Below, piece by piece: positions 8,074-16,508 of a stretch of DNA of 64,000 bases (positions within the stretch are counted from its first letter, which is position 1; each line of letters starts with the position of its first letter). The translations under genes and the position numbers were made by a program. Origin of the DNA: Gracilibacillus alcaliphilus (lineage in GTDB: Bacteria; Bacillota; Bacilli; Bacillales; Amphibacillaceae); the NCBI RefSeq assembly GCF_016909015.1, contig NZ_JAFBFA010000002.1:186001-250000 (forward strand). The letters are read 5' to 3'. Below the pieces are notes generated by a model that saw only the letters and a list, made by a program, of their open reading frames with translations, had not been told where the DNA came from and did not search any database.

Positions 8074-8937
8074 ATGAAGGGTGACAGAATATATATATTC
8101 CTCTTTTTGACACCAGCATTTATTATTACGGGTATTTTTCTATACTACCCATTTATAGAGAATCTTTTGCAGAGTTTTTATAATACAGATGGATTTTTCA
8201 ATTCGACCTTTATCGGATTGGATAATTACATTCGCTTGTGGAATGACGAAATTGCGAGAACGGCGCTGTTTAATTCATTAGAATTAATCTTATATGTAAC
8301 GGTTTTTCAGGTGGGTATTGCCTTGATTTTGGCGATTTTGGTCGATTCGATTACCAAAGGAGCCGCATTTTACCGCACCACCTTTTTCTTTCCTATCGTG
8401 ATCTCTGGCGCAGCTATCGGTTTGTTATTTACTTTGATTTATAATTATCGAAATGGTCTGTTAAATGAGATATTGGTCAGTATGGGAATGGAGCGGGTGC
8501 TTTGGCTCACGGAACAATCTTCTCTATATATGGTAGCTATACCAACTGTATGGAATTATGTCGGCTTTTATTTTGTTATTTTATTAACAGCGATTCAGAA
8601 AATTCCAAATGATTTCTATGAGGCTGCAAAGTTAGAAGGCATCACTGGCTTCCAAAAGATGTTCCGCTTAACGATACCGTTAATTGTTACCGATTTAAAG
8701 ACGTGTATGGTACTGGCAATTACCGGGACGTTAAAAATATTTGAATTAGTTTACATTATTACAAGAGGCGGACCAGGAAATTCATCTGAGGTACTAGGCA
8801 CTTATATGTACCAAAAGGCGTTTGAAGATACGGCTATGGGATATGGTGCTACGATTGCTGTTTTGATTGTGGTATTAGGCTTAACATTAGCATTTATTAC
8901 AAATAAACTGCTAAAAAGAGAAGAAGTGACTTACTAG
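8074..8937 (+). CDS. Sugar ABC transporter permease (MalF/UgpA type)
   Basis: Inner-membrane permease of a carbohydrate ABC importer (CUT1 class). The 287 residues have six predicted membrane segments and the EAA loop FYEAAKLEGITGFQKMFRLTIP near residue 190, where the ATPase docks. The ATG follows AAGGAGG. No ATPase gene is present here. In Bacilli CUT1 importers often share a general ATPase (MsmX type), which I infer applies here. Confidence 0.92.
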   Translation: MKGDRIYIFLFLTPAFIITGIFLYYPFIENLLQSFYNTDGFFNSTFIGLDNYIRLWNDEIARTALFNSLELILYVTVFQVGIALILAILVDSITKGAAFYRTTFFFPIVISGAAIGLLFTLIYNYRNGLLNEILVSMGMERVLWLTEQSSLYMVAIPTVWNYVGFYFVILLTAIQKIPNDFYEAAKLEGITGFQKMFRLTIPLIVTDLKTCMVLAITGTLKIFELVYIITRGGPGNSSEVLGTYMYQKAFEDTAMGYGATIAVLIVVLGLTLAFITNKLLKREEVTY

Positions 8938-8959
8938 CTAGAGAAGAGGTGGATACAGA

Positions 8960-9844
8960 ATGGAACAAGCGAGGGAACGACGGTTAACATTTTGGGAGAG
9001 AATGCAAGAACGATATTTTTCGCAATCTAAGATAGGAAAAATATTTATCTATGTCGTGTTAACCATTTGGTCAATGACTACCATTTTTCCTTTGGCATGG
9101 GTGTTTTTAAACTCATTTAAGGAATCACGAGAGATTATTACCGATACATTTAAACTGCCGACTGATCCAACACTGCAAAATTATGTGAATGCATTTGAAA
9201 CGGTGAATATTGGCAGGAGTTATCTAAATAGCTTTATTATCTCAGGGTCTGTTGTATTATTAGTATTATTTATTGGAGGGATAGCTGCTTTCGCAATGGC
9301 ACGGATGCAGTTTCGCTTGCGCGGCTTTTTGCAGACGTTATTAGTTGCAAGTCTGCTTATTCCATCTTTTGCAACGATCGTTCCTGTATATCGAATGATG
9401 ATTGGCATGGATTTGGTCAATACGTATCGAGCTTTGATTATTCCACAGACGGCTGGCAATTTACCGTTTGCCATCCTGGTAATCAGCGGTTATATGGCAA
9501 CCATACCAAGGGAATTAGAAGAGGCAGCCGTCATGGATGGGTGCGGCCGGTTTAGAATGTTTACAAAGGTATTTCTGCCGATATCTTTGCCATCCTTTGC
9601 CACAGTTGGCATCTTTGTTTTTCTATGGTCTTATAATGATCTCTTCTCTTCTTTAGTATTAGTATCACATGAGAAGGTGGCACCGATTGTAGTATTGTTA
9701 TCTAATGTCAGTTCACAATACGGTACTGATTATGGATTGATGACTGCAGCTATTGCGATGACAGTTATCCCAGTTCTGATATTCTATCTTTTGGCTCAAA
9801 AAACTTTTGAAAAAGGGGCGACATCTGGAGCTGTTAAGGGATAA
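8960..9844 (+). CDS. Sugar ABC transporter permease (MalG/UgpE type)
   Basis: Second permease of the CUT1 importer. The 294 residues carry six predicted membrane segments and the EAA motif LEEAAVMDGCGRFRMFTKVFLP near residue 190. It lies 22 bases after the first permease, with AGAGGTGG before the ATG, and is clearly co-transcribed. The two permeases should form the heterodimeric channel served by the upstream lipoprotein. Confidence 0.93.
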   Translation: MEQARERRLTFWERMQERYFSQSKIGKIFIYVVLTIWSMTTIFPLAWVFLNSFKESREIITDTFKLPTDPTLQNYVNAFETVNIGRSYLNSFIISGSVVLLVLFIGGIAAFAMARMQFRLRGFLQTLLVASLLIPSFATIVPVYRMMIGMDLVNTYRALIIPQTAGNLPFAILVISGYMATIPRELEEAAVMDGCGRFRMFTKVFLPISLPSFATVGIFVFLWSYNDLFSSLVLVSHEKVAPIVVLLSNVSSQYGTDYGLMTAAIAMTVIPVLIFYLLAQKTFEKGATSGAVKG

Positions 9845-9912
9845 ACTGATGTTTCCATTAGTAAGCATGCCCCCTTGCTAATGGTCATTTTACTGATTAA
9901 AGGAGGATCTGT

Positions 9913-11820
9913 ATGCAATTGTGTCTGAAAGGTAATTATCAGCCTTTTTTACCAGGATTGAAGGAATTAGCAGATGAAGTTGGCATTTCTTACGGAGAAG
10001 AAGGTGCGGTATTAACGATTGAAAAAAGTGATAGTGATGAAACAATTATTTCCTGTCGAGACGGTGAAGGAGTTATCTATTATGCAGAGAACTATCATGT
10101 TTTTCGAGCGTTTGGGATATTTGTGGAAAAATGGATGACAGGTCAGCAGTTTGAGAAGAGAGAAAAGCCGCAGTTTCAAACGATCGGTCCGATGTTTGAC
10201 TTTTCGAGAAATGCAGTAATGCGTGTTGATCAGTTAAAGGGAGTTTTAAGAAAGCTGGCATTAATGGGATTCAATGCAGCGATGATGTATATGGAAGATA
10301 CGTATGAAGTAGAGGAACAGCCTTATTTTGGCTATATGCGCGGCCGGTATAGTGCATCCGAATTAAGAGAACTGGATGATTATGCATATAACTTAGGAAT
10401 AGAATTGATTCCGTGTATTCAAACTCTGGCTCATTTAGAAGAATTCCTAAAGTGGGATGCTGCGGCGCACTTAAAGGATACACGCGGTGTACTGCTGACG
10501 GAACAAGAAAAAACCTATGACTTCCTGCGGCAAATGATTACAGCGGCGCAACAGCCATTCCGCAGTAATCGCATTCATATTGGTATGGATGAGGCAGAAG
10601 AGTTAGGAAGGGGGATTTTCCTCAATCGCTTTGGTTATAAAGATCGTTTAGATATTATGCTGGATCATTTGGAGCGAGTGATAGAAATTACCGAAGATTT
10701 GCATTTAGATGTGATGCTTTGGAGTGATATGTTTATCAAGCTTGCCTCAGAGTCTGGGGAAGATCATTATAATATGGAAACAGAAATTTCAGAAGAAATG
10801 CAGGGTAAGATCCCAGATAGTGTGACGCTTATGTATTGGGATTATTTCCATACGAACAAGGCAGACTATAAGAATATGATTGACAAACATAAGCAATTGG
10901 GACAAACTCCCGCATTTGCTGGAGGAATTTGGGTGTGGAATACCTTTGCTACGAAATATGACTTATCCTTGCAAACTAGTGAAGCGGCTCTGCAAGCCAG
11001 TAAAGAAGAAGGGATTAAAGATGTCTTTGTTACACTATGGGGCGATGATGGCTATGAGAATAATTGTTTAACGGCCTTGCTTGGTCTTCAGTTATATGCC
11101 GAGCATCAATACCAGCAGACAGTTCCCCTAGCTGAGCTTTATCAGCGGACAAAATTTTGTACAGGTTTAGATGCCGACCAATTTCTATTATTAAGTGAGT
11201 TAGACCATATTCCAGGTGTGGCAGAAGGAAATATGGATCAAACGAACCCATCCAAATTTTTATTGTGGCAGGATGTGCTTCTTGGTGTATTTGATAAGCA
11301 TATAGAAGGATTAGATATAGCTGCTCATTATCAAGCATTAGAACGTAAAATAAAATTATCGAGAAATTCCGATTCTGAGCTCGACTTTATTTTGGATGTA
11401 CCTGAGAAACTGTGTGCTGTGCTGACTAAAAAAGCCAGTCTAGGAATCGATCTGAAGCAAGCCTATGACAATCAACAGGACGATACGTTAAAAGAATTGG
11501 CAAATCAGTATATTCCTGACGTGATCGAAAAAGTTCAAGAATTGCATGAGGCACATAAAAAACAGTGGCTCCGAATTAATAAGCCATTCGGATGGGAAGT
11601 CATTGATATCCGTTATGGCGGATTATTAGCCCGGTTACAAACTGCAATAGAACGCATTAATCAATATCTTGACGGCGAATTGGCTGCTATTGAAGAACTG
11701 GAACAGGAACGGCTGCCATATAACCATAGGGTAGCGAAATCCACTGGATTAGGCTGGTCAAGTTATTATTATCGTATTGCGTCACCGAATGCCTTTTTTC
11801 ATGTACTGCCAATCTATTAA
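9913..11820 (+). CDS. Cytoplasmic beta-N-acetylhexosaminidase, GH20 family
   Basis: Hydrolyses terminal beta-GlcNAc (or GalNAc) from imported oligosaccharides. The 635 residues have no signal peptide, so the enzyme acts inside the cell. An N-terminal domain (1-90) precedes the GH20 barrel. The catalytic Asp-Glu pair is HIGMDEAEE (Asp226-Glu227), where the Asp polarises the substrate acetamido group. MYWDYF and GGIWVWNTF supply the usual aromatic subsites. It resembles the intracellular GH20C type rather than secreted chitobiases. It is the fourth gene behind the NagR-type operator and closes the logic of the cluster: import, cleavage, deacetylation, deamination. Confidence 0.9.
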   Translation: MQLCLKGNYQPFLPGLKELADEVGISYGEEGAVLTIEKSDSDETIISCRDGEGVIYYAENYHVFRAFGIFVEKWMTGQQFEKREKPQFQTIGPMFDFSRNAVMRVDQLKGVLRKLALMGFNAAMMYMEDTYEVEEQPYFGYMRGRYSASELRELDDYAYNLGIELIPCIQTLAHLEEFLKWDAAAHLKDTRGVLLTEQEKTYDFLRQMITAAQQPFRSNRIHIGMDEAEELGRGIFLNRFGYKDRLDIMLDHLERVIEITEDLHLDVMLWSDMFIKLASESGEDHYNMETEISEEMQGKIPDSVTLMYWDYFHTNKADYKNMIDKHKQLGQTPAFAGGIWVWNTFATKYDLSLQTSEAALQASKEEGIKDVFVTLWGDDGYENNCLTALLGLQLYAEHQYQQTVPLAELYQRTKFCTGLDADQFLLLSELDHIPGVAEGNMDQTNPSKFLLWQDVLLGVFDKHIEGLDIAAHYQALERKIKLSRNSDSELDFILDVPEKLCAVLTKKASLGIDLKQAYDNQQDDTLKELANQYIPDVIEKVQELHEAHKKQWLRINKPFGWEVIDIRYGGLLARLQTAIERINQYLDGELAAIEELEQERLPYNHRVAKSTGLGWSSYYYRIASPNAFFHVLPIY

Positions 11821-12065
11821 GCTATGTAATAAAGGAAGGTCAATTAGACTATATTTCTCTGATCTTTTACCTGCTCGTGATTTAGTTCTATTCCAGGTGG
11901 CTTAAGCCTCAACTAGTCTTCATGGACCAAGTGATAGGGACAATAAAATGGAACCATCAGCAAAGTGTCTCTCTTTCTACTTTGGAATTTGCTGTTCTGT
12001 CATGACATCAGTCTGTATTCATGCTATGATAATAAAAACTAAATGACAGGAAGGAGAGACAGAAA
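11821..12065. other. Intergenic region with a weak promoter
   Basis: No terminator hairpin is obvious after the hexosaminidase. TGACAT (12003-12008), 16 bp, then TATGAT (12025-12030) is a plausible promoter for the next gene. Nothing else stands out. Confidence 0.4.
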
Positions 12066-12506
12066 ATGGTCTTGTACTTGTATGCATTGGCCGCAGTGAT
12101 AGCTGGTATAGGAATTATGGCAGTCTACCGTCAAACGCTTGACGCATTAATTGATAAACCTGATCAAATCATGCAAATCCAGACACGATTTTTTACAAGA
12201 ATTGCAATGGTGGAATTCATTCCGCTTGTTTTACTTGTGGCTGGATTTGCATTTGGTCAAGGGCAAGAAGTGCCGCAAATACATATCATTATTTCAACTG
12301 TGGTTGTGATCATTATACTTTGCTATAATCTTTTCTTTACTTTCTCACAGCGGGCACAGATGAGAGATTATGCACAGCGTACACCAATTGGGAAAGAAAA
12401 TGAGAGGGTGACAGCTGCCATCAATGTCTTATCGATGATCACGCTAGCCTTCTCTGTATCTATACCTTTGATTGCGATTATTTTTATATTCCTTACGCTT
12501 AGTTAA
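12066..12506 (+). CDS. Four-helix membrane protein with an F0 subunit c-like N-terminal hairpin
   Basis: The first 65 residues look like an F-type ATP synthase c subunit. A glycine-bearing helix (AAVIAGIGIMAV) is followed by a polar loop (ALIDKPDQ) and a second helix, MVEFIPLVLLVAGFAF. Its Glu50 sits where the ion-binding carboxylate of subunit c is found. Two more hydrophobic segments follow (about 74-92 and 120-145), making 146 residues, twice the length of subunit c. No other ATP synthase gene is near. GGAAGGAG precedes the ATG. A proteolipid function is possible but unproven. Confidence 0.7.
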   Translation: MVLYLYALAAVIAGIGIMAVYRQTLDALIDKPDQIMQIQTRFFTRIAMVEFIPLVLLVAGFAFGQGQEVPQIHIIISTVVVIIILCYNLFFTFSQRAQMRDYAQRTPIGKENERVTAAINVLSMITLAFSVSIPLIAIIFIFLTLS

Positions 12507-12536
12507 TAAAATGGAAGAACATAAAGGGGGGAGTCT

Positions 12537-13559
12537 GTGCCTGTGTATCAATTAGTAATCGGTTCTTATGGCAAAGAAGACCAAGCAGCTATCCAAATAG
12601 TTGAATTTGACAGTGACAAATTAACATTTAAAAAATTGAAAGAACAGACGGGTGTTGCCTCCCCATCCTTTTTGACCTTGGCGCAAGATGGCTCATCTCT
12701 TTATGCTGTAAGTGAGGTGGAAGAAGGAGCAGTCATTAGTTATGACTTGGAGGAAGAATGGCAGGAAACAAATCGACAGCCTACAGGAAAAGGGCCGTGC
12801 TATTTACACTTGGCTCACGATGCCAGCTATATCATTACAACGAATTATGGAGGCGGTACGATTTCCTTGCATCCATTAGATGCAGGAGGAGCAGTCCAGC
12901 CTTTAGCAGATACATATAGTCTAGGAGGAAACCAGACTGATTCACATCCACATATGTGTTTTCCACTAGGGAGCAGCCATGATTATTTTATCACAGATCT
13001 AGCACAAGATAAGTTATTTTTATTTCATGTAGATACAGATAATTATCAGTTGATAAAAAAGAAGGCGTTTTCCCTGACAGCGGGATCTGGACCAAGACAT
13101 ATTGTTTGTAATAAGCAGCAAAAGATATTTTATATTGTTAATGAATATCAGTCTTCTGTTTCGGTCTATCAATTTCATGAACAGGAAGAGATGTTAGAGC
13201 TGAAGCAAGAAGTGCAGACAATAGCAAGTCAGCAAACAATAGAAAATTATGGTGCTGATATTCACCTGTCACCAAATGGTGAGTACCTTTATACCTCTAA
13301 TCGAGGCAGAAATACGATTACTAGTTATCGCGTATTGGCAGATGGTTGTTTGCATTATTGGGGAGAAACTTCAGTCATTGGAAAATGGCCTAGGAATTTC
13401 ACCTTATCTGACGATGGAAAGTATTTGTTTATTGCTAATGAACATAGTAACTATATTTCCGTTTTGCAAACAGGAGAAGATGGAGAATTAATGAAGACAA
13501 AGGCTCGATTCGACATCTTTGCTCCAACATGTGTGCGTAATTATTATGGAAAGGGGTAA
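12537..13559 (+). CDS. Lactonase family protein (6-phosphogluconolactonase-like beta-propeller)
   Basis: The 340 residues match the Pgl/YkgB-type seven-bladed propeller family: GSYGKEDQAAIQIVEFD at the start, SPSFLTLAQDGSSLYAVSE, a GSGPRHIVCN motif, and LSPNGEYLYTSNRGRNTI near residue 245. Members hydrolyse 6-phosphogluconolactone or related sugar lactones in the cytoplasm. The GTG start follows AAAGGGGGG by five bases. It is followed after five bases by an acetyltransferase gene. The family assignment is firm, the substrate is not. Confidence 0.85.
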   Translation: MPVYQLVIGSYGKEDQAAIQIVEFDSDKLTFKKLKEQTGVASPSFLTLAQDGSSLYAVSEVEEGAVISYDLEEEWQETNRQPTGKGPCYLHLAHDASYIITTNYGGGTISLHPLDAGGAVQPLADTYSLGGNQTDSHPHMCFPLGSSHDYFITDLAQDKLFLFHVDTDNYQLIKKKAFSLTAGSGPRHIVCNKQQKIFYIVNEYQSSVSVYQFHEQEEMLELKQEVQTIASQQTIENYGADIHLSPNGEYLYTSNRGRNTITSYRVLADGCLHYWGETSVIGKWPRNFTLSDDGKYLFIANEHSNYISVLQTGEDGELMKTKARFDIFAPTCVRNYYGKG

Positions 13560-13564
13560 GTACT

Positions 13565-14023
13565 ATGACGGATATGATTGTTAATCTTCATTCAGAGTTG
13601 TTAGAGGAGAAACTTGAACAAAAAGGGGTCATAATCAGAAGAGTTGTCCCGCCAGAGAAACATGTGGTATTGGAATGGGTAGGAAAGCATTTTTCGGAAA
13701 AATGGGTAAGTGAATGCGATGTTGCATGTTCTGTAACACCTGCTGATTGCTTTATAGCAGTCAAAGATAAGGAATTACTCGGGTTCGCCTGTATCGACAC
13801 CACTTTTCGTAATTTCTTTGGACCAACCGGTGTTAAAGAGGAAGAAAGAGGGCAAGGAATCGGTCAGCAATTGTTAATCCATAGTTTAAAAGAGATGAAG
13901 AACAAAGGGTATGCCTATGCTATTATCGGAGACGCGGGACCAGTCGGATTTTATCGCGCAAAAGTAGGAGCGGTGCCGATTGAAAATAAACCTGCTTTAC
14001 AATATATAGAATATTTGGATTGA
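13565..14023 (+). CDS. GNAT-family N-acetyltransferase
   Basis: The 152 residues have the GNAT fold. The acetyl-CoA loop is EEERGQGIGQQLLIHSL (about 93-109), followed by IIGDAGPVGFYRAKVGAVPI as the last strand-helix unit. Acetyl-CoA binding is therefore expected; the acceptor is unknown. It lies five bases after the lactonase gene, and a terminator follows. Confidence 0.85.
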   Translation: MTDMIVNLHSELLEEKLEQKGVIIRRVVPPEKHVVLEWVGKHFSEKWVSECDVACSVTPADCFIAVKDKELLGFACIDTTFRNFFGPTGVKEEERGQGIGQQLLIHSLKEMKNKGYAYAIIGDAGPVGFYRAKVGAVPIENKPALQYIEYLD

Positions 14024-14032
14024 TTGAACAAG

Positions 14033-14084
14033 CAAGGCTTTAGTGAACAGTATTTATGTCTTTTTCATACTTTACTAAGCCTTG
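14033..14084 (+). terminator. Terminator-like hairpin after the GNAT gene
   Basis: CAAGGCTT (14033-14040) and its flank pair with AAGCCTTG (14077-14084), with TTAGTGAA opposite TTTACTAA extending the stem. The loop is long and the T-run is short, so it may also be an mRNA 3'-end stabiliser. Confidence 0.55.
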
Positions 14085-14233
14085 TTAGACTTTAGTCGAA
14101 ATCGATACATACAGCCTAAATTCCGGGAATAAGGGATGGTGGTTAACGGCATTATAACTATACATAACTATTCCTTTCTTTATAAGGTCAGCAAGTATAT
14201 AATTTTTCATGCGTTTATTCTTATTCAAGAATT

Positions 14234-14385
14234 GCCGTGTCCAGCTCCAAGTGCCAAACTTTAGAGATTTCGCGTCACGCCCTGCGATAAGTCAACATTG
14301 GTTCGTCACCTCACCGTGTTTCCTTTATCTCCGTTGTGCCATTCCAATCTCTACGTTTTTAAACGGGCACCCTGCACTTTTCGTT
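14234..14385. repeat. Fold-back intergenic repeat
   Basis: The stretch opens with GTGTCCAGCTCC and closes with CTGCACTTTTCG. These ends resemble dispersed non-coding elements of Bacillaceae that begin GTGTCTAGCTCC and end GCTTTTCG. GTGCC and AGAGATT on the left are matched in inverse order by AATCTCT and GGCAC on the right, so the whole unit can fold back. The 65-codon frame that crosses it shows no protein character. Confidence 0.55.
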
Positions 14386-14484
14386 CAGCAGATGGAAGTG
14401 AAGTGACACATTTGCTAAACAATGATAAACTAGAAAAAGGTATCATTAGATATTTGTAAATTTATAAGCATAAGGAAGGTTGAC

Positions 14485-15987
14485 ATGAGCGACAATCATA
14501 CTAGTACAGACGTTATTTTAATTGGTGCTGGAATTATGAGCGCTACTTTAGGGGTGTTAATGAAAGAACTAGCCCCGGATTGGAAGATAAAGGTGTTTGA
14601 AAAACTGTCTAAGCCAGGAGAGGAAAGTTCGAATGAGTGGAATAATGCTGGTACAGGGCATGCGGCACTTTGTGAATTGAATTATACAACAGAGAAATCT
14701 GATGGAACGATGGATCTAACGAAAGCTAATAATGTGAATGAGCAGTTCCAAGTGTCGAAGCAATTCTGGTCACATTTGGTCCAATCCAAGCTAATCAGTG
14801 ATCCTAAAGAATTCATTAGGGCCATACCTCATTTAAGTTTCGTACAAGGGGAAAACAATGTTTCTTTTTTGAAAAAGCGTTACCAAGCAATGGCAAAAAA
14901 TCCTTTGTTTAAAGATGTAGAGTATAGTGAAGATCCTGATCAATTAGCGGAATGGATCCCCCTGATGATGCAAGAACGTTCACAAGGAGAACCGATTGCA
15001 GCTACTCGAATTGCTGCAGGAACAGATGTGAATTTTGGATCCTTAACGCGCAAATTATTTCAACATTTAGAAGCAAATCAGGTAGAATTACACTATCAGC
15101 AATCAGTGGAAACGATTAAGCGTGATCGTGACGGAAGATGGAATGTGCGAGTTCGTGATTTAACGAATAATAGTGTGAAGAATCACACGGCCAAGTTCAT
15201 TTTTATTGGTGCAGGCGGCGGAAGTATCCATTTACTGCAAAAAACAGGTATTCAAGAAGGGAAACAAATGGGCGGCTTTCCAGTAAGTGGTCTGTTTATG
15301 GTGTGTAATAATCCTGAAGTTGTTCAGCAGCACCATGCCAAGGTGTACGGCAAAGCAAAAGTTGGAGCACCACCGATGTCAGTTCCGCACTTGGATACAC
15401 GTTTTATTGATAATGAGAAATCGTTACTATTTGGCCCTTTTGCCGGCTTCTCACCAAAGTTTTTAAAGACTGGATCTAATCTGGACCTAATCCGTTCTGT
15501 CAAACCAAACAATCTTTTTACCATGTTGGCTGCTGGATTTAAGAATATTCCATTAACGAAATATTTAATTCAGCAAGTATTGCTCTCCAAGGAACAGCGA
15601 ATGGAGGAACTGCGAGAATTTATCCCTAATGCTAAGTCAGAAGACTGGGATTTATTGGTTGCCGGACAACGTGTGCAAGTTATCAAAGATACGGAAGCAG
15701 GCGGGAAAGGAACACTTCAGTTTGGAACAGAAGTGGTAACCGCCAAAGATGGCTCGATTGCAGCATTACTAGGCGCCTCACCTGGTGCTTCAACGGCCGT
15801 ATCAGCTATGCTGGCGCTGTTAAAGGATTGCTTTCCTGAAGAATTCCAGACATGGGAGCCAAGAATCACAGAGATGATTCCTTCCTATGGCAAGAAATTA
15901 ATTGAACATCCTCGATTGTTAGAGGAAATTGCAGAAACAACAGATAAGGCATTAGGTTTTTCTACTCCAAAACCGGTTAAATTGTAA
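14485..15987 (+). CDS. mqo: Malate:quinone oxidoreductase
   Basis: Peripheral membrane flavoenzyme that oxidises malate to oxaloacetate and passes electrons to quinone. The 500 residues match the family. The N-terminus carries the FAD-binding DVILIGAGIMSATLG, then NEWNNAGTGHAALCELNYT, a family hallmark. GGFPVSGLFMVC and LLGASPGASTAVSAML are the conserved central and C-terminal blocks. The ATG follows AAGGAAGG. It is transcribed alone, with a terminator just downstream. Confidence 0.96.
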   Translation: MSDNHTSTDVILIGAGIMSATLGVLMKELAPDWKIKVFEKLSKPGEESSNEWNNAGTGHAALCELNYTTEKSDGTMDLTKANNVNEQFQVSKQFWSHLVQSKLISDPKEFIRAIPHLSFVQGENNVSFLKKRYQAMAKNPLFKDVEYSEDPDQLAEWIPLMMQERSQGEPIAATRIAAGTDVNFGSLTRKLFQHLEANQVELHYQQSVETIKRDRDGRWNVRVRDLTNNSVKNHTAKFIFIGAGGGSIHLLQKTGIQEGKQMGGFPVSGLFMVCNNPEVVQQHHAKVYGKAKVGAPPMSVPHLDTRFIDNEKSLLFGPFAGFSPKFLKTGSNLDLIRSVKPNNLFTMLAAGFKNIPLTKYLIQQVLLSKEQRMEELREFIPNAKSEDWDLLVAGQRVQVIKDTEAGGKGTLQFGTEVVTAKDGSIAALLGASPGASTAVSAMLALLKDCFPEEFQTWEPRITEMIPSYGKKLIEHPRLLEEIAETTDKALGFSTPKPVKL

Positions 15988-15995
15988 GAAAAAGT

Positions 15996-16026
15996 GCTGT
16001 TGATAGCTGCTGTCAATAGCTCTTTT
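15996..16026 (+). terminator. Rho-independent terminator of mqo
   Basis: GCTGTTGATAG (15996-16006) pairs with CTGTCAATAGC (16010-16020) around three bases, followed by TCTTTTT. It lies nine bases after the mqo stop. Confidence 0.8.
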
Positions 16027-16222
16027 TATGATCAGACAGCATGTGGGCGCTGGTCGTCTCTGTTCATATCAAGCTTTATGATATTGCCGCTGGTTGGATC
16101 AATTTACTAATCTTGAAACAATATAAGCTTTTTTAACTATATTTGTTTAAATAAGATAAAAAAGGGAAAAGATTTACAATAGTGTTCATCACTCAAAAGC
16201 CTTTGTTTTAAGAGGGAAATAG

Positions 16223-16248
16223 GAAGTGGGGAGAAAGCCCCCCACTTC
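16223..16248. terminator. GC-rich hairpin of unclear ownership
   Basis: GAAGTGGGG and CCCCACTTC form a perfect 9-bp stem around eight bases, followed by TTTATT. No gene lies immediately before it on either strand. It may be a second terminator, or the 3' end of an unseen short transcript within 16030-16220, where I see no reading frame. Confidence 0.45.
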
Positions 16249-16266
16249 TTTATTAAATGTATTATA

Positions 16267-16280
16267 TGAAAACGCTGACT
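16267..16280 (+). promoter_or_regulatory. cre-like site upstream of the Spo0E-like gene
   Basis: TGAAAACGCTGACT fits the cre consensus at 13 of 14 positions. It lies about 80 bp before the Spo0E-like start. If real it would link sporulation entry to carbon status; a chance match is possible. Confidence 0.35.
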
Positions 16281-16349
16281 CAGTGGCGTACTGGTTCGTT
16301 TACGCACTGTTTTTAAACACGTATTAAAAGTAAAAAAGGAGTGTTGGCT

Positions 16350-16508
16350 TTGCTTACATTAGAACAAGAGATTGAATCAATGAGAAATACAATGTATCAA
16401 TTATATGAGCAACAAGCAACATACGATGAGATACTGCAAATTTCGCAATCTTTAGATTCCTTACTTAATCAACTAGAAAATAGATCAAATGGTATGACTT
16501 CGTATTAA
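16350..16508 (+). CDS. Spo0E-like aspartyl-phosphate phosphatase
   Basis: A 52-residue protein of the Spo0E family: two helices with the motif SQSLDSLLNQL, whose SQELD-like core binds the response-regulator aspartate. Relatives remove phosphate from Spo0A and delay sporulation. The start is TTG at 16350, eight bases after AAAGGAG; the TTG at 16344 would be only two bases away. It ends with a four-base convergent overlap with the ATP-grasp gene. Confidence 0.85.
   Translation: MLTLEQEIESMRNTMYQLYEQQATYDEILQISQSLDSLLNQLENRSNGMTSY

Noticed and set aside
14209..14406. 65-codon plus-strand frame
   Set aside because: It lies inside a fold-back intergenic repeat, with no ribosome site and no protein likeness.
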